A stretch of 64,000 bases of DNA from Methanoculleus marisnigri JR1 (GTDB lineage: Archaea; Halobacteriota; Methanomicrobia; Methanomicrobiales; Methanoculleaceae), in NCBI RefSeq assembly GCF_000015825.1, contig NC_009051.1, positions 1,358,695 through 1,422,694 of the forward strand, written 5' to 3'. A program made the translations under genes and the position numbers. This document shows, piece after piece, positions 48,198-57,096 of the stretch (positions within the stretch are counted from its first letter, which is position 1; every line of letters begins with the position of its first letter). The notes below the pieces were generated by a model. That model was not told where the DNA came from, did not search any database, and saw only the letters and a list, made by a program, of their open reading frames with translations.

Positions 48198-48461
48198 TTA
48201 GTCGAGAGGTACCGTTTCGAGTTGAGATACCAGTTCCCAGATGCGGGTCCGTGCGTGGACCGGCATGTTCGGGTCGTTGCTGATCTCGTCTATCATGGAG
48301 ATTGCGGTTGCGGCGCGAAGACCAATGCTCCTGGAGTCGTCCTGGAGAACCGATTTGGTCGAGTCTGCGACGCGCCGGATATTTCTTGGAATGGTAGAAT
48401 CCTCACTGATATTCTGTAGCATCTGGATGCAGATCCGTATTGTTTCGTCTGGACTTGCCAT
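48198..48461 (-). CDS. UPF0147 family protein
   Basis: An 87-residue helical protein of the archaeal UPF0147 family ([29 protein letters not shown], then [28 protein letters not shown]). It is conserved in most archaea and its function is unknown. It is divergent from the SSSCA1-type zinc-ribbon gene with 66 bases between the starts. Confidence 0.9.
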   Translation of the reverse strand: MASPDETIRICIQMLQNISEDSTIPRNIRRVADSTKSVLQDDSRSIGLRAATAISMIDEISNDPNMPVHARTRIWELVSQLETVPLD

Positions 48462-48527
48462 TAGAATTACCCCTCTATTATTAATGGCATCCAGACATAT
48501 ATAAGTTCATTAAGGGAGTTCAACGAA

Positions 48528-48911
48528 ATGACGGCTGATCAGGCTGACGAAGTCATGGCCGGGTATCTCCTCAAGGGAGGAAAGATGCTCGCTAAATCCT
48601 GTAAAGTCTGCGGCTACCCCCTCTTTGAGTATAAGGGAGAGACACAGTGCGTCGTCTGCCCGCTTGCTGCTTCAGAAGAACCTCTTCCCACACCGGAGCC
48701 GCCGGCACCGGCCCCAGAATCCGGGCGGTCCCCGGCACCGGCACCGGCCGCACGGGAGGAGCCGCAGGGCGAAGCTGCCGTGGAGATCGAGCGGACGATC
48801 GTCCACCTCTGCGAACGGATCAGGGAAGAACAGAGGCCCGAAGAGTGCCTGACCCTGATGAAGGCGGTCGAGCGGGGCGCGAGAGCCCTCGCACGACTGG
48901 GTCAGCGGTAA
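48528..48911 (+). CDS. SSSCA1-type (Sjogren's syndrome autoantigen 1) zinc-ribbon protein
   Basis: A 127-residue protein. The N-terminal LLKGGKMLAKSCKVCGYPLFEYKGETQCVVC is the SSSCA1 zinc ribbon. A Pro/Ala linker (residues about 48-80) and a C-terminal helical part (VEIERTIVHLCERIREEQRPEECLTLM) follow. Function in archaea is unproven. Its end overlaps the convergent hef gene by 10 bases. Confidence 0.87.
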   Translation: MTADQADEVMAGYLLKGGKMLAKSCKVCGYPLFEYKGETQCVVCPLAASEEPLPTPEPPAPAPESGRSPAPAPAAREEPQGEAAVEIERTIVHLCERIREEQRPEECLTLMKAVERGARALARLGQR

Positions 48912-51157
48912 GGTCTGCGGGCAAGATCCCATATCGCACGGGCGGTCTTTTCCCCGATCCCGTGCACCGCCGCCAGCTCCTCCGGTTCGGCATCGACGAT
49001 CGCCTTGAGCGAGCCGAAGTGTTCGAGGAGGAGACGTGCGCTTTTTAAACCGACGTTCGGAAACGCAGCGAGCGCGTACTCCTGCTCCTCACGAACCGAG
49101 CGGTAAGACTTCTTCGGGTGCACCTTCCGCTCTCCCCGCTCGCTCCCCTCCCGCTGTGCGAGGACGTAGAGCGTATCGGCGGTGTCGTCCGCATCCCGCG
49201 TACGTATCAGCGCGACGCCCATATCGACCGTGATGGCCGCAAGCGTGCCCCGGATAGCGTTCGGGTGGATGTTTCGAACCGAATAAAGGTCGTCCTCTCC
49301 TTCGATGATCAGGACGGGACGCGGCACCGCGTCGGCCATCGCCTTGATCTGCCCGAAGAGATCGCGCTCGACGAGGGTGTTCATGAAGTCCTGCACGGTC
49401 TTCCTCTCCACGAGGATGCGGTCGCCGACGGCGTAGTCGCCGACCTCGAGGCGCTCCAGCGCGATCGATGCCCCGAGTTCGTACAGGCGCCCGACGACCC
49501 TCGACGACGTCTCACGGTCGTCGACGGTGATCGCCGGTCCCGCCGGAGCAAACGAGAGGATGTCCGCCTGCCTAGTGGCGGACGGGACGGCCGGGGCGGG
49601 GATCGGGGCGGGGGCGGGTGCCGAGCTCATACCCTTGATCCCCGTCACCATCGCCCGCTCCCGGCTCTGGCTCACGTACCGGAATGTCTCATCGGACGTG
49701 CCCTTCGTCACCAGCACGACGATCGTGCCGCTGCCGCTTCTCCCGGTTCGTCCCTTCCGCTGGATGCTCCGGATCTCCGAGGGGACGGCCTCATAAAAGA
49801 TCACCATATCCGTCGAGGGGACGTCGAGCCCCTCCTCGCCCACGGAGGTCGCGACCAGGCACCTGAACTCGCCCTCCCGGAACCGGGCGAGGCTCGCGAT
49901 CTGCTCCTTCTGCGAGAGTCCCCGCTCCGCGTCCCGCGACGCCTGGCCGACGAACCGCTCGCAGGCGATGCCGGCAGCGGTGAGCGTATCCACGAGCGTC
50001 TGGACGGTGTCGCGATAGGTGGCGAAGACGATGATCCGGCTCTCGGGGTGCGCCGCGAGCTGCGCCCGCACCAGTTCGCGGACGATCGAGGCCTTGGGGT
50101 GCAGTTCCTCCTTCCAGCCGGCTGCGGCCTCGACGAGGCTTTTGTAGGCAGGGTCGGCGACGAGGCGCTTGCTCGCTTTGCTCCCTGCGCTCGAGACTCC
50201 TTCCGCACCGAGCCGGGCGAGATAGTGCTTGAGCGCCTCGCTCCCTTGCGTCTCGGCAAGCGATATGGCGTGCCGGAGTTTCATGCACTCGGCATGCAGG
50301 GACGCCGCGATGAACGCCGATGGATCGCGTGTCCGTATACGCTGCTGGATCTGGGCGTTCAAGGCGTTGAGCGCCTTCATCGAGAGTTTGTCCGGTTTCG
50401 GGACGCGGAAGTTGAGTTTCGCGAGCCGGCCAAGACGCGACTCCACGAGCCCCCGGAGGACGACGAGCGCCGCCTGCAGTTCTTCGGGCAGGTAGACGTC
50501 GACGTACTGGATATCACGCTCGTGGATGTAGGGCCGGACGTCCTCGTCGGTTTCCACCCTCGTCTCGACCGCCTCGATGCGCAGGTTGTTGCAGACCTCC
50601 TGCACCTTCGCCTGGTCACCGCCGGGCGAGGCGGTCATCGCGAGCAGCAGGGGGTCTTTTGCCGCGGTGCAGTAGTGCCCGGCAAGGAAGACATAGGCGT
50701 AGTTCCCCACCGCCCGGTGGCACTCGTCAACGACCAGCAGCACGACGTCGGCGAGGCTGTACCTCCCTGCCAGGCAGTCGTTCTTGATCACCTGCGGGGT
50801 GGCGAAACAGACCCGGCACGCTTCCCAGGCCCGCGCCCGCTCCGCCGGGGGGGTGTCCCCGGTGAACATGGCAAAATCGGACTCATCCGGCTCGGAGCCG
50901 TCCCGGATGAGCAGGAACTGTTTGAAGAAACGGAGGTGCTGCTCAACCAGGGGTTTCGTGGGCGCAAGCACGAGCACCCTCCCCGGGTGGGAGTGGAGGC
51001 GGGACGCCGCGACAATGAGCGCGACGGCCGTCTTCCCGAGGCCCGTCGGGAGGACGACCATCGTGTTCGCATCGAGCGCCCGGAGCGCGATGGAGAGTTG
51101 ATACCGCCGTTCCTCGATGCTTTCCGGCCGGATCAGCGGGTGGGAGACGTAGTTCAT
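48902..51157 (-). CDS. hef: Hef-type helicase-nuclease
   Basis: A 751-residue DNA repair enzyme for stalled forks. The helicase half has LPTGLGKTAVALIVA, DECHRA, MTASPGG and GRTGRSGSGTIVVL. The XPF/MUS81-type nuclease half has VDDRETSS, VGDYAVGDRILVERKTVQDF and IIEGEDDLY, ending in a helix-hairpin-helix (FPNVGLKSARLLLEHFGS, VHGIGEKTARAIWDLA). The start is the ATG at 51155-51157, overlapping the glyS stop by 4 bases; the frame is open further upstream but runs into glyS. Confidence 0.94.
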   Translation of the reverse strand: MNYVSHPLIRPESIEERRYQLSIALRALDANTMVVLPTGLGKTAVALIVAASRLHSHPGRVLVLAPTKPLVEQHLRFFKQFLLIRDGSEPDESDFAMFTGDTPPAERARAWEACRVCFATPQVIKNDCLAGRYSLADVVLLVVDECHRAVGNYAYVFLAGHYCTAAKDPLLLAMTASPGGDQAKVQEVCNNLRIEAVETRVETDEDVRPYIHERDIQYVDVYLPEELQAALVVLRGLVESRLGRLAKLNFRVPKPDKLSMKALNALNAQIQQRIRTRDPSAFIAASLHAECMKLRHAISLAETQGSEALKHYLARLGAEGVSSAGSKASKRLVADPAYKSLVEAAAGWKEELHPKASIVRELVRAQLAAHPESRIIVFATYRDTVQTLVDTLTAAGIACERFVGQASRDAERGLSQKEQIASLARFREGEFRCLVATSVGEEGLDVPSTDMVIFYEAVPSEIRSIQRKGRTGRSGSGTIVVLVTKGTSDETFRYVSQSRERAMVTGIKGMSSAPAPAPIPAPAVPSATRQADILSFAPAGPAITVDDRETSSRVVGRLYELGASIALERLEVGDYAVGDRILVERKTVQDFMNTLVERDLFGQIKAMADAVPRPVLIIEGEDDLYSVRNIHPNAIRGTLAAITVDMGVALIRTRDADDTADTLYVLAQREGSERGERKVHPKKSYRSVREEQEYALAAFPNVGLKSARLLLEHFGSLKAIVDAEPEELAAVHGIGEKTARAIWDLARRPYR

Positions 51158-52884
51158 GCCCTGATTTCGCGGAACGTGGCGGCACCGGAGATGAGTGCGG
51201 AGAGAACCTCCGGCAGCCGCTCGATCGGTATGCGGACCTGCTCCATGCTGTCGCGGTCTCTCACGGTCACGGTGTTGTCTTCGAGCGTTTCGTAGTCGAC
51301 GGTGACGGCAAAGGGCGTCCCGACTTCGTCCTGTCTCCGGTAACGCCTGCCGATGGCGCCGGAGTCGTCGTACTGGGCGAGAATGCGGCACTGCGTGAGC
51401 CTCTCCGTGATCGTCTGCGCGACGGTCTCGAGGCCGTCCCGGTTCATCAGCGGAAAGACGGCGACCTGGATCGGCGCGACCGCCGGCGGGAGCCGGAGCA
51501 CTTTCCGGATCTCGCCTTCGACCTCTTCCTCGGCGTAGCTGTGCTCCAGAGCAACGTAGATCATCCTATCGATGCCGTACGACGGCTCAATGACGTGGGG
51601 CATCACCTCTTCGCCGCGAACTTCGACCTCCTCTTCCCGGACCTGGTAGAGGTCGGCGGGGATGAAGAACTCCTCGCCGTCGACGGTGACCCGCGCACCG
51701 TCCTCTCCCGGCTCGGATGCGGCGAGAGCATCCGCGATTGCCTTTGCCTTGCCGCGGTACCGCGGGCCGAGCACGCCCATGTCGGCCGTGATCCGCCGCT
51801 TTACGACCCTTTTGGGCTCGTCATAAGGCATGAAGACCGTCATCGAGGTGCCGGAATGTCCCGCATGCGAGCGCAGATCGTAGTTGGTGCGGTCGGCGAT
51901 GCCGACGATCTCGACCCACCCGAACCGGCCGGAGTAGACCTCGGCGTCCCAGCAGTCGGCCGCATAGTGCGCCCGCTCATCGATCAGGTGCTGGCGGAAC
52001 CGGAGTTTTACCGGGTCGACACCGATAGCGGTCAGGATCCGGTGCGTCAACGCGATGTAGTAGGCGACGTACTCGTTCGCGATAACCCCCTCGTCCACGG
52101 CGGCACGCATCGTCATTGCGGCCGGCTCCTGGCCGTCGAGCTGCCGCGCGATGGTGAGGAGAGGGGCCGTGTAGTCCGCGTAGCGGTGGAACGCGGGATG
52201 ATCCTTCCGGTCGGGGTGAACGAAGATCTCGGCCTCCGCCTGGGAGAACTCCCGCAGCCGGATCATGCCCTGGCGGGGGGAGATCTCGTTTCTGTAGGAC
52301 TTCCCGATCTGAACGGCGCCGAAGGGGAGTTTGTCCCGGTAAAATCGCAGGAGCCGGGAGAAGTCGGTGAAGATGCCCTGGGCGGTCTCGGGGCGCAGGT
52401 AGCCCTTCCGTTGCGAGCCGGGGCCGATTGTCGTCTGAAACATAAGGTTGAACGCGAAGACGCCCGCTTCGCCCAGGGGTTCCTTGCACGACGGGCAGGG
52501 AAGTTCGTAGAGCGCCGCCTGGAGCGCCTCCGCAGAAAGCGTGCCCGCGTTCTCGATGCCGTTCTCCTCCGCGATGTGATCGGCGCGGAGGTACTCGCCG
52601 CAGTGCGGGCACTGCACCATCTTGTCGGCGAACTCTTTCACATGGCCGGATGCGACGAAAATCGCTTCGTTTCCGACGGTGGGGCATTCGATCTCGTAGT
52701 AGCCTTCCTGGAAGACGTAGAACGACCGCCAGAGATTCTCGACGTTTCGCTTCAGCATCGCTCCGAGCGGGCCGTAATCGATGAACCCGGCAATCGACCC
52801 GTATATCTCGGATGAGGGCCAGACGAAACCTCGTCTTCTGGCTACTTCCATGACTTTTTCGTAAATATCGCTCGTCTCGGCCAT
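51154..52884 (-). CDS. glyS: Glycyl-tRNA synthetase (alpha2 type)
   Basis: A 576-residue class II synthetase. It shows FIDYGPLGAMLKRNVENLW (N-terminal motif), a zinc-binding pair (QCPHCGEYL and LPCPSCKEPL), GYLRPETAQGIFTDF (motif 2 region), FGAVQIGKSYRNEISPRQGMIRLREFSQAEAE and GIDRMIYVALEHSY (motif 3 region). A C-terminal anticodon-binding domain starts at about 480. It is followed by hef with a coupled start. The start is at 52884 (MAETSDIYEK). Confidence 0.95.
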   Translation of the reverse strand: MAETSDIYEKVMEVARRRGFVWPSSEIYGSIAGFIDYGPLGAMLKRNVENLWRSFYVFQEGYYEIECPTVGNEAIFVASGHVKEFADKMVQCPHCGEYLRADHIAEENGIENAGTLSAEALQAALYELPCPSCKEPLGEAGVFAFNLMFQTTIGPGSQRKGYLRPETAQGIFTDFSRLLRFYRDKLPFGAVQIGKSYRNEISPRQGMIRLREFSQAEAEIFVHPDRKDHPAFHRYADYTAPLLTIARQLDGQEPAAMTMRAAVDEGVIANEYVAYYIALTHRILTAIGVDPVKLRFRQHLIDERAHYAADCWDAEVYSGRFGWVEIVGIADRTNYDLRSHAGHSGTSMTVFMPYDEPKRVVKRRITADMGVLGPRYRGKAKAIADALAASEPGEDGARVTVDGEEFFIPADLYQVREEEVEVRGEEVMPHVIEPSYGIDRMIYVALEHSYAEEEVEGEIRKVLRLPPAVAPIQVAVFPLMNRDGLETVAQTITERLTQCRILAQYDDSGAIGRRYRRQDEVGTPFAVTVDYETLEDNTVTVRDRDSMEQVRIPIERLPEVLSALISGAATFREIRA

Positions 52885-53120
52885 AGTCTTGCAGTACAGT
52901 TGAGCGGCGGTGCTAATAAAGAATAGTCCTCACCTCGCGCGGGATCACGATTCTTCGAGAAATGGGCAGTGCGGCAAAGTTTTTTTTCACGGCGGGGAAT
53001 ATCCCGGAAGATATGGTTACATCCGCAGAAACGATCCATCTGTTTTGAGAGTTTATATGGTAAACTTTAAATGTTAGCGGTTGTAATGTAGGGAACGTTA
53101 CGCCCCGGTCGGGGGAGAAC

Positions 53121-53130
53121 CTTTATATAC
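53121..53130 (+). promoter_or_regulatory. TATA box of the gene at 53192
   Basis: CTTTATATAC lies about 62 bases before the ATG at 53192. An in-frame ATG at 53144 would lie too close to the expected transcription start. Confidence 0.55.
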
Positions 53131-53191
53131 AGGGTCGCCATGGGTGACCCCCAGAACCAGACGGTGGAATGCAGAACTGAGAGAGACGGAC

Positions 53192-53800
53192 ATGGCAGAA
53201 GATACCCGCAAGCAGCAGCTCCTCGAGCTGTTCACGACCATCACGAACAAGAAGACGATCGTTGAACCGATGAGAAAGGTTCACGGTACGCTCCGGGATC
53301 GCGACGCTGTGGAACGCGAGATTGCCCTGATCATGCGGGAGATCCTCGATCGGGGGTATTTCAAGACCAAACTCGCCCCGCGGCAGCTCGCGAAACTCGT
53401 GGTTGCGTATTACGACGGCAAGAACGACACCGAAATCGCGAGGGCGCTCGGCGATGAGAAGTTGAGCAAGACCGTGGCACGTGCCCGGGTCCGCCTCAAA
53501 CTCTTCAGGGAGCTCGATTTCAAGATGCCGTTCGATCAGGCGGAGATGGCGGAACTTCTTGATTCGGGGAAGACCATGAAGGAGATCAGCGAGGAACTCG
53601 ATATAAGTCCCTCGACACTTCGTGAGTACCGCCACGTGATCGACCAGCAGAGAGACACCACTCTCGACCCATTCCTGGAACGGATCAGGGACGTCATGGA
53701 GGACCGCGATCTCTCCGAGATGATGACGCGCGGTGTCGCGAACGACGGCCTTAGCGAAGCGATCGACATCACCGAAGCGATCGACATGGGGGAGTTCTGA
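53192..53800 (+). CDS. Archaeal helix-turn-helix protein (annotated elsewhere as conditioned medium-induced protein 4)
   Basis: A 202-residue acidic protein. The middle and C-terminal parts hold helix-turn-helix-like segments (LVVAYYDGKNDTEIARALGDEKLSKTVARARVRLKLF and LLDSGKTMKEISEELDISPSTLREYRHVI). The family is conserved in euryarchaea, and in haloarchaea it carries the name CMI4; the molecular role is unknown. It stands alone behind a strong TATA box, with a short gap to the next gene. Confidence 0.75.
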   Translation: MAEDTRKQQLLELFTTITNKKTIVEPMRKVHGTLRDRDAVEREIALIMREILDRGYFKTKLAPRQLAKLVVAYYDGKNDTEIARALGDEKLSKTVARARVRLKLFRELDFKMPFDQAEMAELLDSGKTMKEISEELDISPSTLREYRHVIDQQRDTTLDPFLERIRDVMEDRDLSEMMTRGVANDGLSEAIDITEAIDMGEF

Positions 53801-53862
53801 ACCCCGGTTCATCCTCATAATCCACTGAACATTTTTTAGTATTACGAATCGATCTCTTCTCC

Positions 53863-54537
53863 ATGAGGTTGACCTGGCTTGGCCACGCGTGTTTTTCTCT
53901 TGCAGGATCGCGGACGATCGTCATCGATCCTTTCATCCCGGAGGGATCGCTTCCCGCGGAGCCCGATATCGTTGCCGTGACGCACGCCCACGCCGACCAC
54001 CTGGGCATTGCCACAGAACTCTCGAAGAAGACGGTCGCCGTCAACGAGGTGGCGAAGTACCTGAAAACGAAGGGCGTTCCCGCCGAACCGATGAACCTCG
54101 GCGGCACCATCACCGTCGACGGCGTCCGGTTCACGATGACGCCCGCGCTCCACTCGTCGTGGCTGGAAGACGAGGGACCGGGGTTCTACGGCGGTGTGGC
54201 CGCCGGATTCGTCATCACGATGGACGGTGTCAGCGTCTACCACGCCGGCGACACGGCGCTCTTCTCCGATATGCAGCTCATCCGCGACCTCTACCGGCCG
54301 GACGTGGCGCTTCTCCCCGTAGGCGGGTGCTTTACGATGGGGCCCGAAGAGGCGATGATCGCGGCGCGATACATCGGCGCGCCGCTCGTGGTCCCGATGC
54401 ACTACGATACCTTCCCCGCCATCCGGCAGAACCTGGAGGAGTTCAAGCGGACCATCGAGCGCACGACGTCGATCCGGGTCGCGCTGCTCTCGCCGGGAGA
54501 GAGCATCGAGGTCGGCCCGGAAAAGGCCGGGGAGTGA
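53863..54537 (+). CDS. UPF0173 family metallo-beta-lactamase-fold hydrolase
   Basis: A 224-residue protein of the UPF0173 (YtkL-like) group. It has the N-terminal WLGHACFSL, metal motif VTHAHADHLG, MTPALHSS, VYHAGDTALFSDM and C-terminal MHYDTFPAI. All the His and Asp ligands of a two-metal site are present. The substrate is unknown. The length is normal and the ATG is the only plausible start. It is followed by repeat block F. Confidence 0.88.
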   Translation: MRLTWLGHACFSLAGSRTIVIDPFIPEGSLPAEPDIVAVTHAHADHLGIATELSKKTVAVNEVAKYLKTKGVPAEPMNLGGTITVDGVRFTMTPALHSSWLEDEGPGFYGGVAAGFVITMDGVSVYHAGDTALFSDMQLIRDLYRPDVALLPVGGCFTMGPEEAMIAARYIGAPLVVPMHYDTFPAIRQNLEEFKRTIERTTSIRVALLSPGESIEVGPEKAGE

Positions 54538-54599
54538 GGGGGGGCCCCACCCCGTTTTGCGATTACAGAGAGCGTATGCCCGGGTGATGGTGTTTCGGT

Positions 54600-55310
54600 G
54601 GCACGTATGGCCGAGGATTGAGGAAGATCAACTCATACTTTCGGTGCTCGTGCTCCTCCGGCCACATTTTGGGACATCTCAAGTCCCGTGCACGGATTTC
54701 CACTGGGAGTCGCACCTTTGGTGCTCCAACTCCGTTCCTGCCGAAACGTCGTTTATCGCCATTGGGGAGTGCGGCTGGCCGAAGGTGCGATGTTCCGGTG
54801 GAACGGAGCTGGAGCACCGGTAGGAACGACGTTCCATGGGAACGGAGTTCGAGCACCGGAGGTGCGAGGTGCGGGGGCAGGAGCATGAGAAGAACGAAGT
54901 TCTTCGGGGGGCTGACGGGGAGTGCGATGGGCGGAACGCCCGGAGCTCGAGCACCCGAAGGGTGCGGAGTGCGAGCGTAGCGAGCTTGAGCACCGGAGGT
55001 GCGAGTGCGATGGTTCGGAGCGCGACTGCCGTCCCGGCAGGAGCGTGAGCACCGAAGGTGCGAAGAACCGGAGCTCGAGCACCCGAAGGGTGTGGAGTGC
55101 GAGCGAAGCGAGCTTGAGCACCGACAGGTGCGAGCGAAGTGAGCATGAGAAACTCGAAGAGTTTCGAGGGGTGAGCATCCCCCCTCCCCTGTCCCCACGT
55201 TACACCTTCAGACTTCATTGCTGCAGACAGTTCTGCTCCTGCAACCCCCACTCGAAGACCTTCGGTCTTCTCAAGCTCCGGACGTCCCGTCCGTCGCACC
55301 CCCCACCCAA
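54600..55310. repeat. Mosaic hairpin repeat block F (most ordered)
   Basis: About 700 bases, the best example of the family. Units in order include GTTCC-GGT-GGAAC (about 54792), CACC-GGA-GGTG (54855), AGAAC-GAA-GTTCT (54891), GGCG-GAA-CGCC (54930), CACCC-GAA-GGGTG (54951), GCCG-TCC-CGGC (55027), CACC-GAA-GGTG (55049), CACCC-GAA-GGGTG (55079), CACC-GACA-GGTG and AAACTC-GAA-GAGTTT (55149). It ends in GAGGGGTGAGCATCCCCCCTC. Linkers such as GGAGCTCGAG and GAGCTTGAG join them. Open frames of 308 codons (54922-55848) and others cross it but are repeat reads. Confidence 0.82.
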
Positions 55311-55399
55311 CCCTGCACAAAGATATATGTGGTCTCACGCCTGGAGTGACGCGGGCTCACCGGGCCCCGGTGAGAGTATCCAGTATGAGGTGAGGGAAA

Positions 55400-56362
55400 A
55401 TGGAAGAGAAGATGTTTACTCCCGGCGGCATGGAGCGCCTGCAGGCCACGAGCGACCGGGAGAATATCCCGTATCCCCGTGGGGACGGCAAAGTCAAACT
55501 GGTGAACTCGGAGTGGCTGGACCGCCACTTAACCGACACAAACCTGACGGTCATCGACGTTCAGCCGAATATACACGACTACATCCAGGAGCACGTCCCC
55601 GGTGCCGTCTACCTGACCGAAGGCGTCCTGCGGGTATCAAACCGCGGCTTCCCGGGGTCGTACAGCCCGAACGCCTGCATCCAGGAGTCGTTCCGGCGTG
55701 CAGGCATTACGGCCGACTCCCCGGTCGTCGTCTATACCGGGAAAGGCGCGTTCTCCGGCGCGGGCGACGGGCTCGGGCAGACGATGATGGCCTACACCCT
55801 GGCGAAATACGGCCACAACGCCGTGTACATCCTCGACGGCGGGATTGACGCGTGGAAGAGCGAGGGGCGGGAACTCTCGCAGGACTACCCCCCGGTCGAA
55901 CCGTCGGATTTCACCGTCGAGGTCCGGGACGACTACCCCATCGGGTACGAGGAGTTCGTGCGGATCAAGGACAACGACGATGTGGTCGTGCTCGATGCAC
56001 GCCCGGCAAAGGTCTATGAAGGGAAGGGGCCCTGGCGGAAGGCCGGGCATATCCCCGGTGCCGTCAACCTGCCCTGGAAGAGCCTGATGCACGAGGCGAA
56101 CCCGGCCCGGCTTAAATCCAACGACGAACTCGACATGATCCTGGAAGAGCACGGCGTCGACCGGAGCAAAACGGTCATCTGCTCGTGCGGGACCGGAAGG
56201 GAAGCCACGAACGAGTTCGTCCTCTTAAAGTGGCTCTACCTCTACCCGAACGTTCGGATCTACGAGGGATCGTTCACCGAGTGGGTTACCTACCCGGACA
56301 ACCCGGTCGTAGAGGGGTCGGATCCCCGAGGGGCGAGAGTCGAGACGGCTTCTGCACGGTAA
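55400..56362 (+). CDS. Two-domain rhodanese (sulfurtransferase)
   Basis: A 320-residue protein with two rhodanese domains. The N-terminal one (LVNSEWLDRHLTDTNLTVIDVQP ... AVYILDGGIDAWKSEGREL) lacks an active-site Cys. The C-terminal one (VVVLDARPAKVYEGKGPWRKAGHIPGAVN) has the loop CSCGTGREATNE with the catalytic Cys near residue 259. It transfers sulfane sulfur from thiosulfate or a persulfide to an acceptor such as cyanide. The start at 55400 follows GAGGTGAGGG. It is the first gene after block F. Confidence 0.9.
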   Translation: MEEKMFTPGGMERLQATSDRENIPYPRGDGKVKLVNSEWLDRHLTDTNLTVIDVQPNIHDYIQEHVPGAVYLTEGVLRVSNRGFPGSYSPNACIQESFRRAGITADSPVVVYTGKGAFSGAGDGLGQTMMAYTLAKYGHNAVYILDGGIDAWKSEGRELSQDYPPVEPSDFTVEVRDDYPIGYEEFVRIKDNDDVVVLDARPAKVYEGKGPWRKAGHIPGAVNLPWKSLMHEANPARLKSNDELDMILEEHGVDRSKTVICSCGTGREATNEFVLLKWLYLYPNVRIYEGSFTEWVTYPDNPVVEGSDPRGARVETASAR

Positions 56363-56524
56363 TCCTTAAACGTCCGGGCAACCGGCCAAAACCTTTATTT
56401 TCTATATTTCCCAAACAGAAACCATTAAATATTACAATGCACTAGATAGACCTAGAGAGATTTGGATTCACACAAGACACTTCCCCCCTTGACGTCGTCT
56501 TTTTGTGTATCCTCTTCTCTCTAA

Positions 56525-56660
56525 AAGCGACGGGCCGGAGCTCGAGAAAACGCGAAGCGTTTTCGAGTTGCGAGGTTCCGCAGGAACCGAGCAGGAGCAC
56601 CGTCAAGGTGCGACTTGCGACTGCCGGAACGGCAAGAGCACCGCAGGCACGAAACCGCAT
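56525..56660. repeat. Mosaic hairpin repeat block G
   Basis: Contains AAAACGC-GAA-GCGTTTT near 56545-56561, GGTTCC-GC-AGGAACC near 56574-56587, CACC-GTCAA-GGTG near 56598-56610 and TGCCG-GAA-CGGCA near 56620-56632, with GGAGCTCGAG and GAGCAGGAGCACC linkers. The surrounding 56363-56524 and 56660-56820 hold no recognised gene; an AT-rich stretch (56395-56440) may hold a promoter. Confidence 0.75.
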
Positions 56661-56877
56661 TTCTTCCGGGATTACCGTCCACCGGCAGGCAGGTCTCCGC
56701 GACGCACCGCCGCGTTTTGCCGAGCAAGAACGTCTTCAGGACCGCCGATTCTTTGATAACCCGACATCTCCCGTATCCAGGCAACATTTATGTTCATCCG
56801 TCACCATTACACTCTTCGTGGATAGTACTGTCGCCGGGATCGCCCCCGTAGACGATGAAGAGCCCGGCGATCACACG

Positions 56878-57096
56878 ATGGGGGACGCCTTGTCGACATT
56901 TCTCACCCTGGAATACCCGTATTGCTACGTAGCGGAGCACTGCCTCCGTGCGCCTGCCGACTGTTATGGTGCAGCATCCGCCTTTGCAGGATCGGCTCCC
57001 GGGGAGAGTCTGCGGCCGGGCACACGGCATGAAACAGACCAGGCGCGGGAACTTGCGCGCATCGGCGGAGCCGCCGACGGCCGGACGGAGACATGA
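56878..57096 (+). CDS. Possible small protein upstream of the DUF389 gene
   Basis: A 72-residue frame (MGDALSTFLTLEYPYCYVAEHCLRAP ... GAADGRTET) ending in TGA that overlaps the next ATG by 4 bases. The N-terminal part has some hydrophobic and aromatic residues and two Cys; the rest is Gly/Ala/Arg-rich and could be chance. No homologue is recognised. The coupled stop/start arrangement is the only positive argument. Confidence 0.25.
   Translation: MGDALSTFLTLEYPYCYVAEHCLRAPADCYGAASAFAGSAPGESLRPGTRHETDQARELARIGGAADGRTET

Noticed and set aside
49118-51295. A 725-codon plus-strand frame opposite hef
   Set aside because: Antisense shadow of the helicase-nuclease.
54600-55310. CRISPR array
   Set aside because: The units are short hairpins of varying sequence without constant repeats of 24-37 bases or spacers of uniform length, and no cas genes are present.
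54922-55848. A 308-codon frame through block F into the rhodanese gene
   Set aside because: The first part translates hairpin repeats and the rest is an out-of-frame read of the rhodanese gene.
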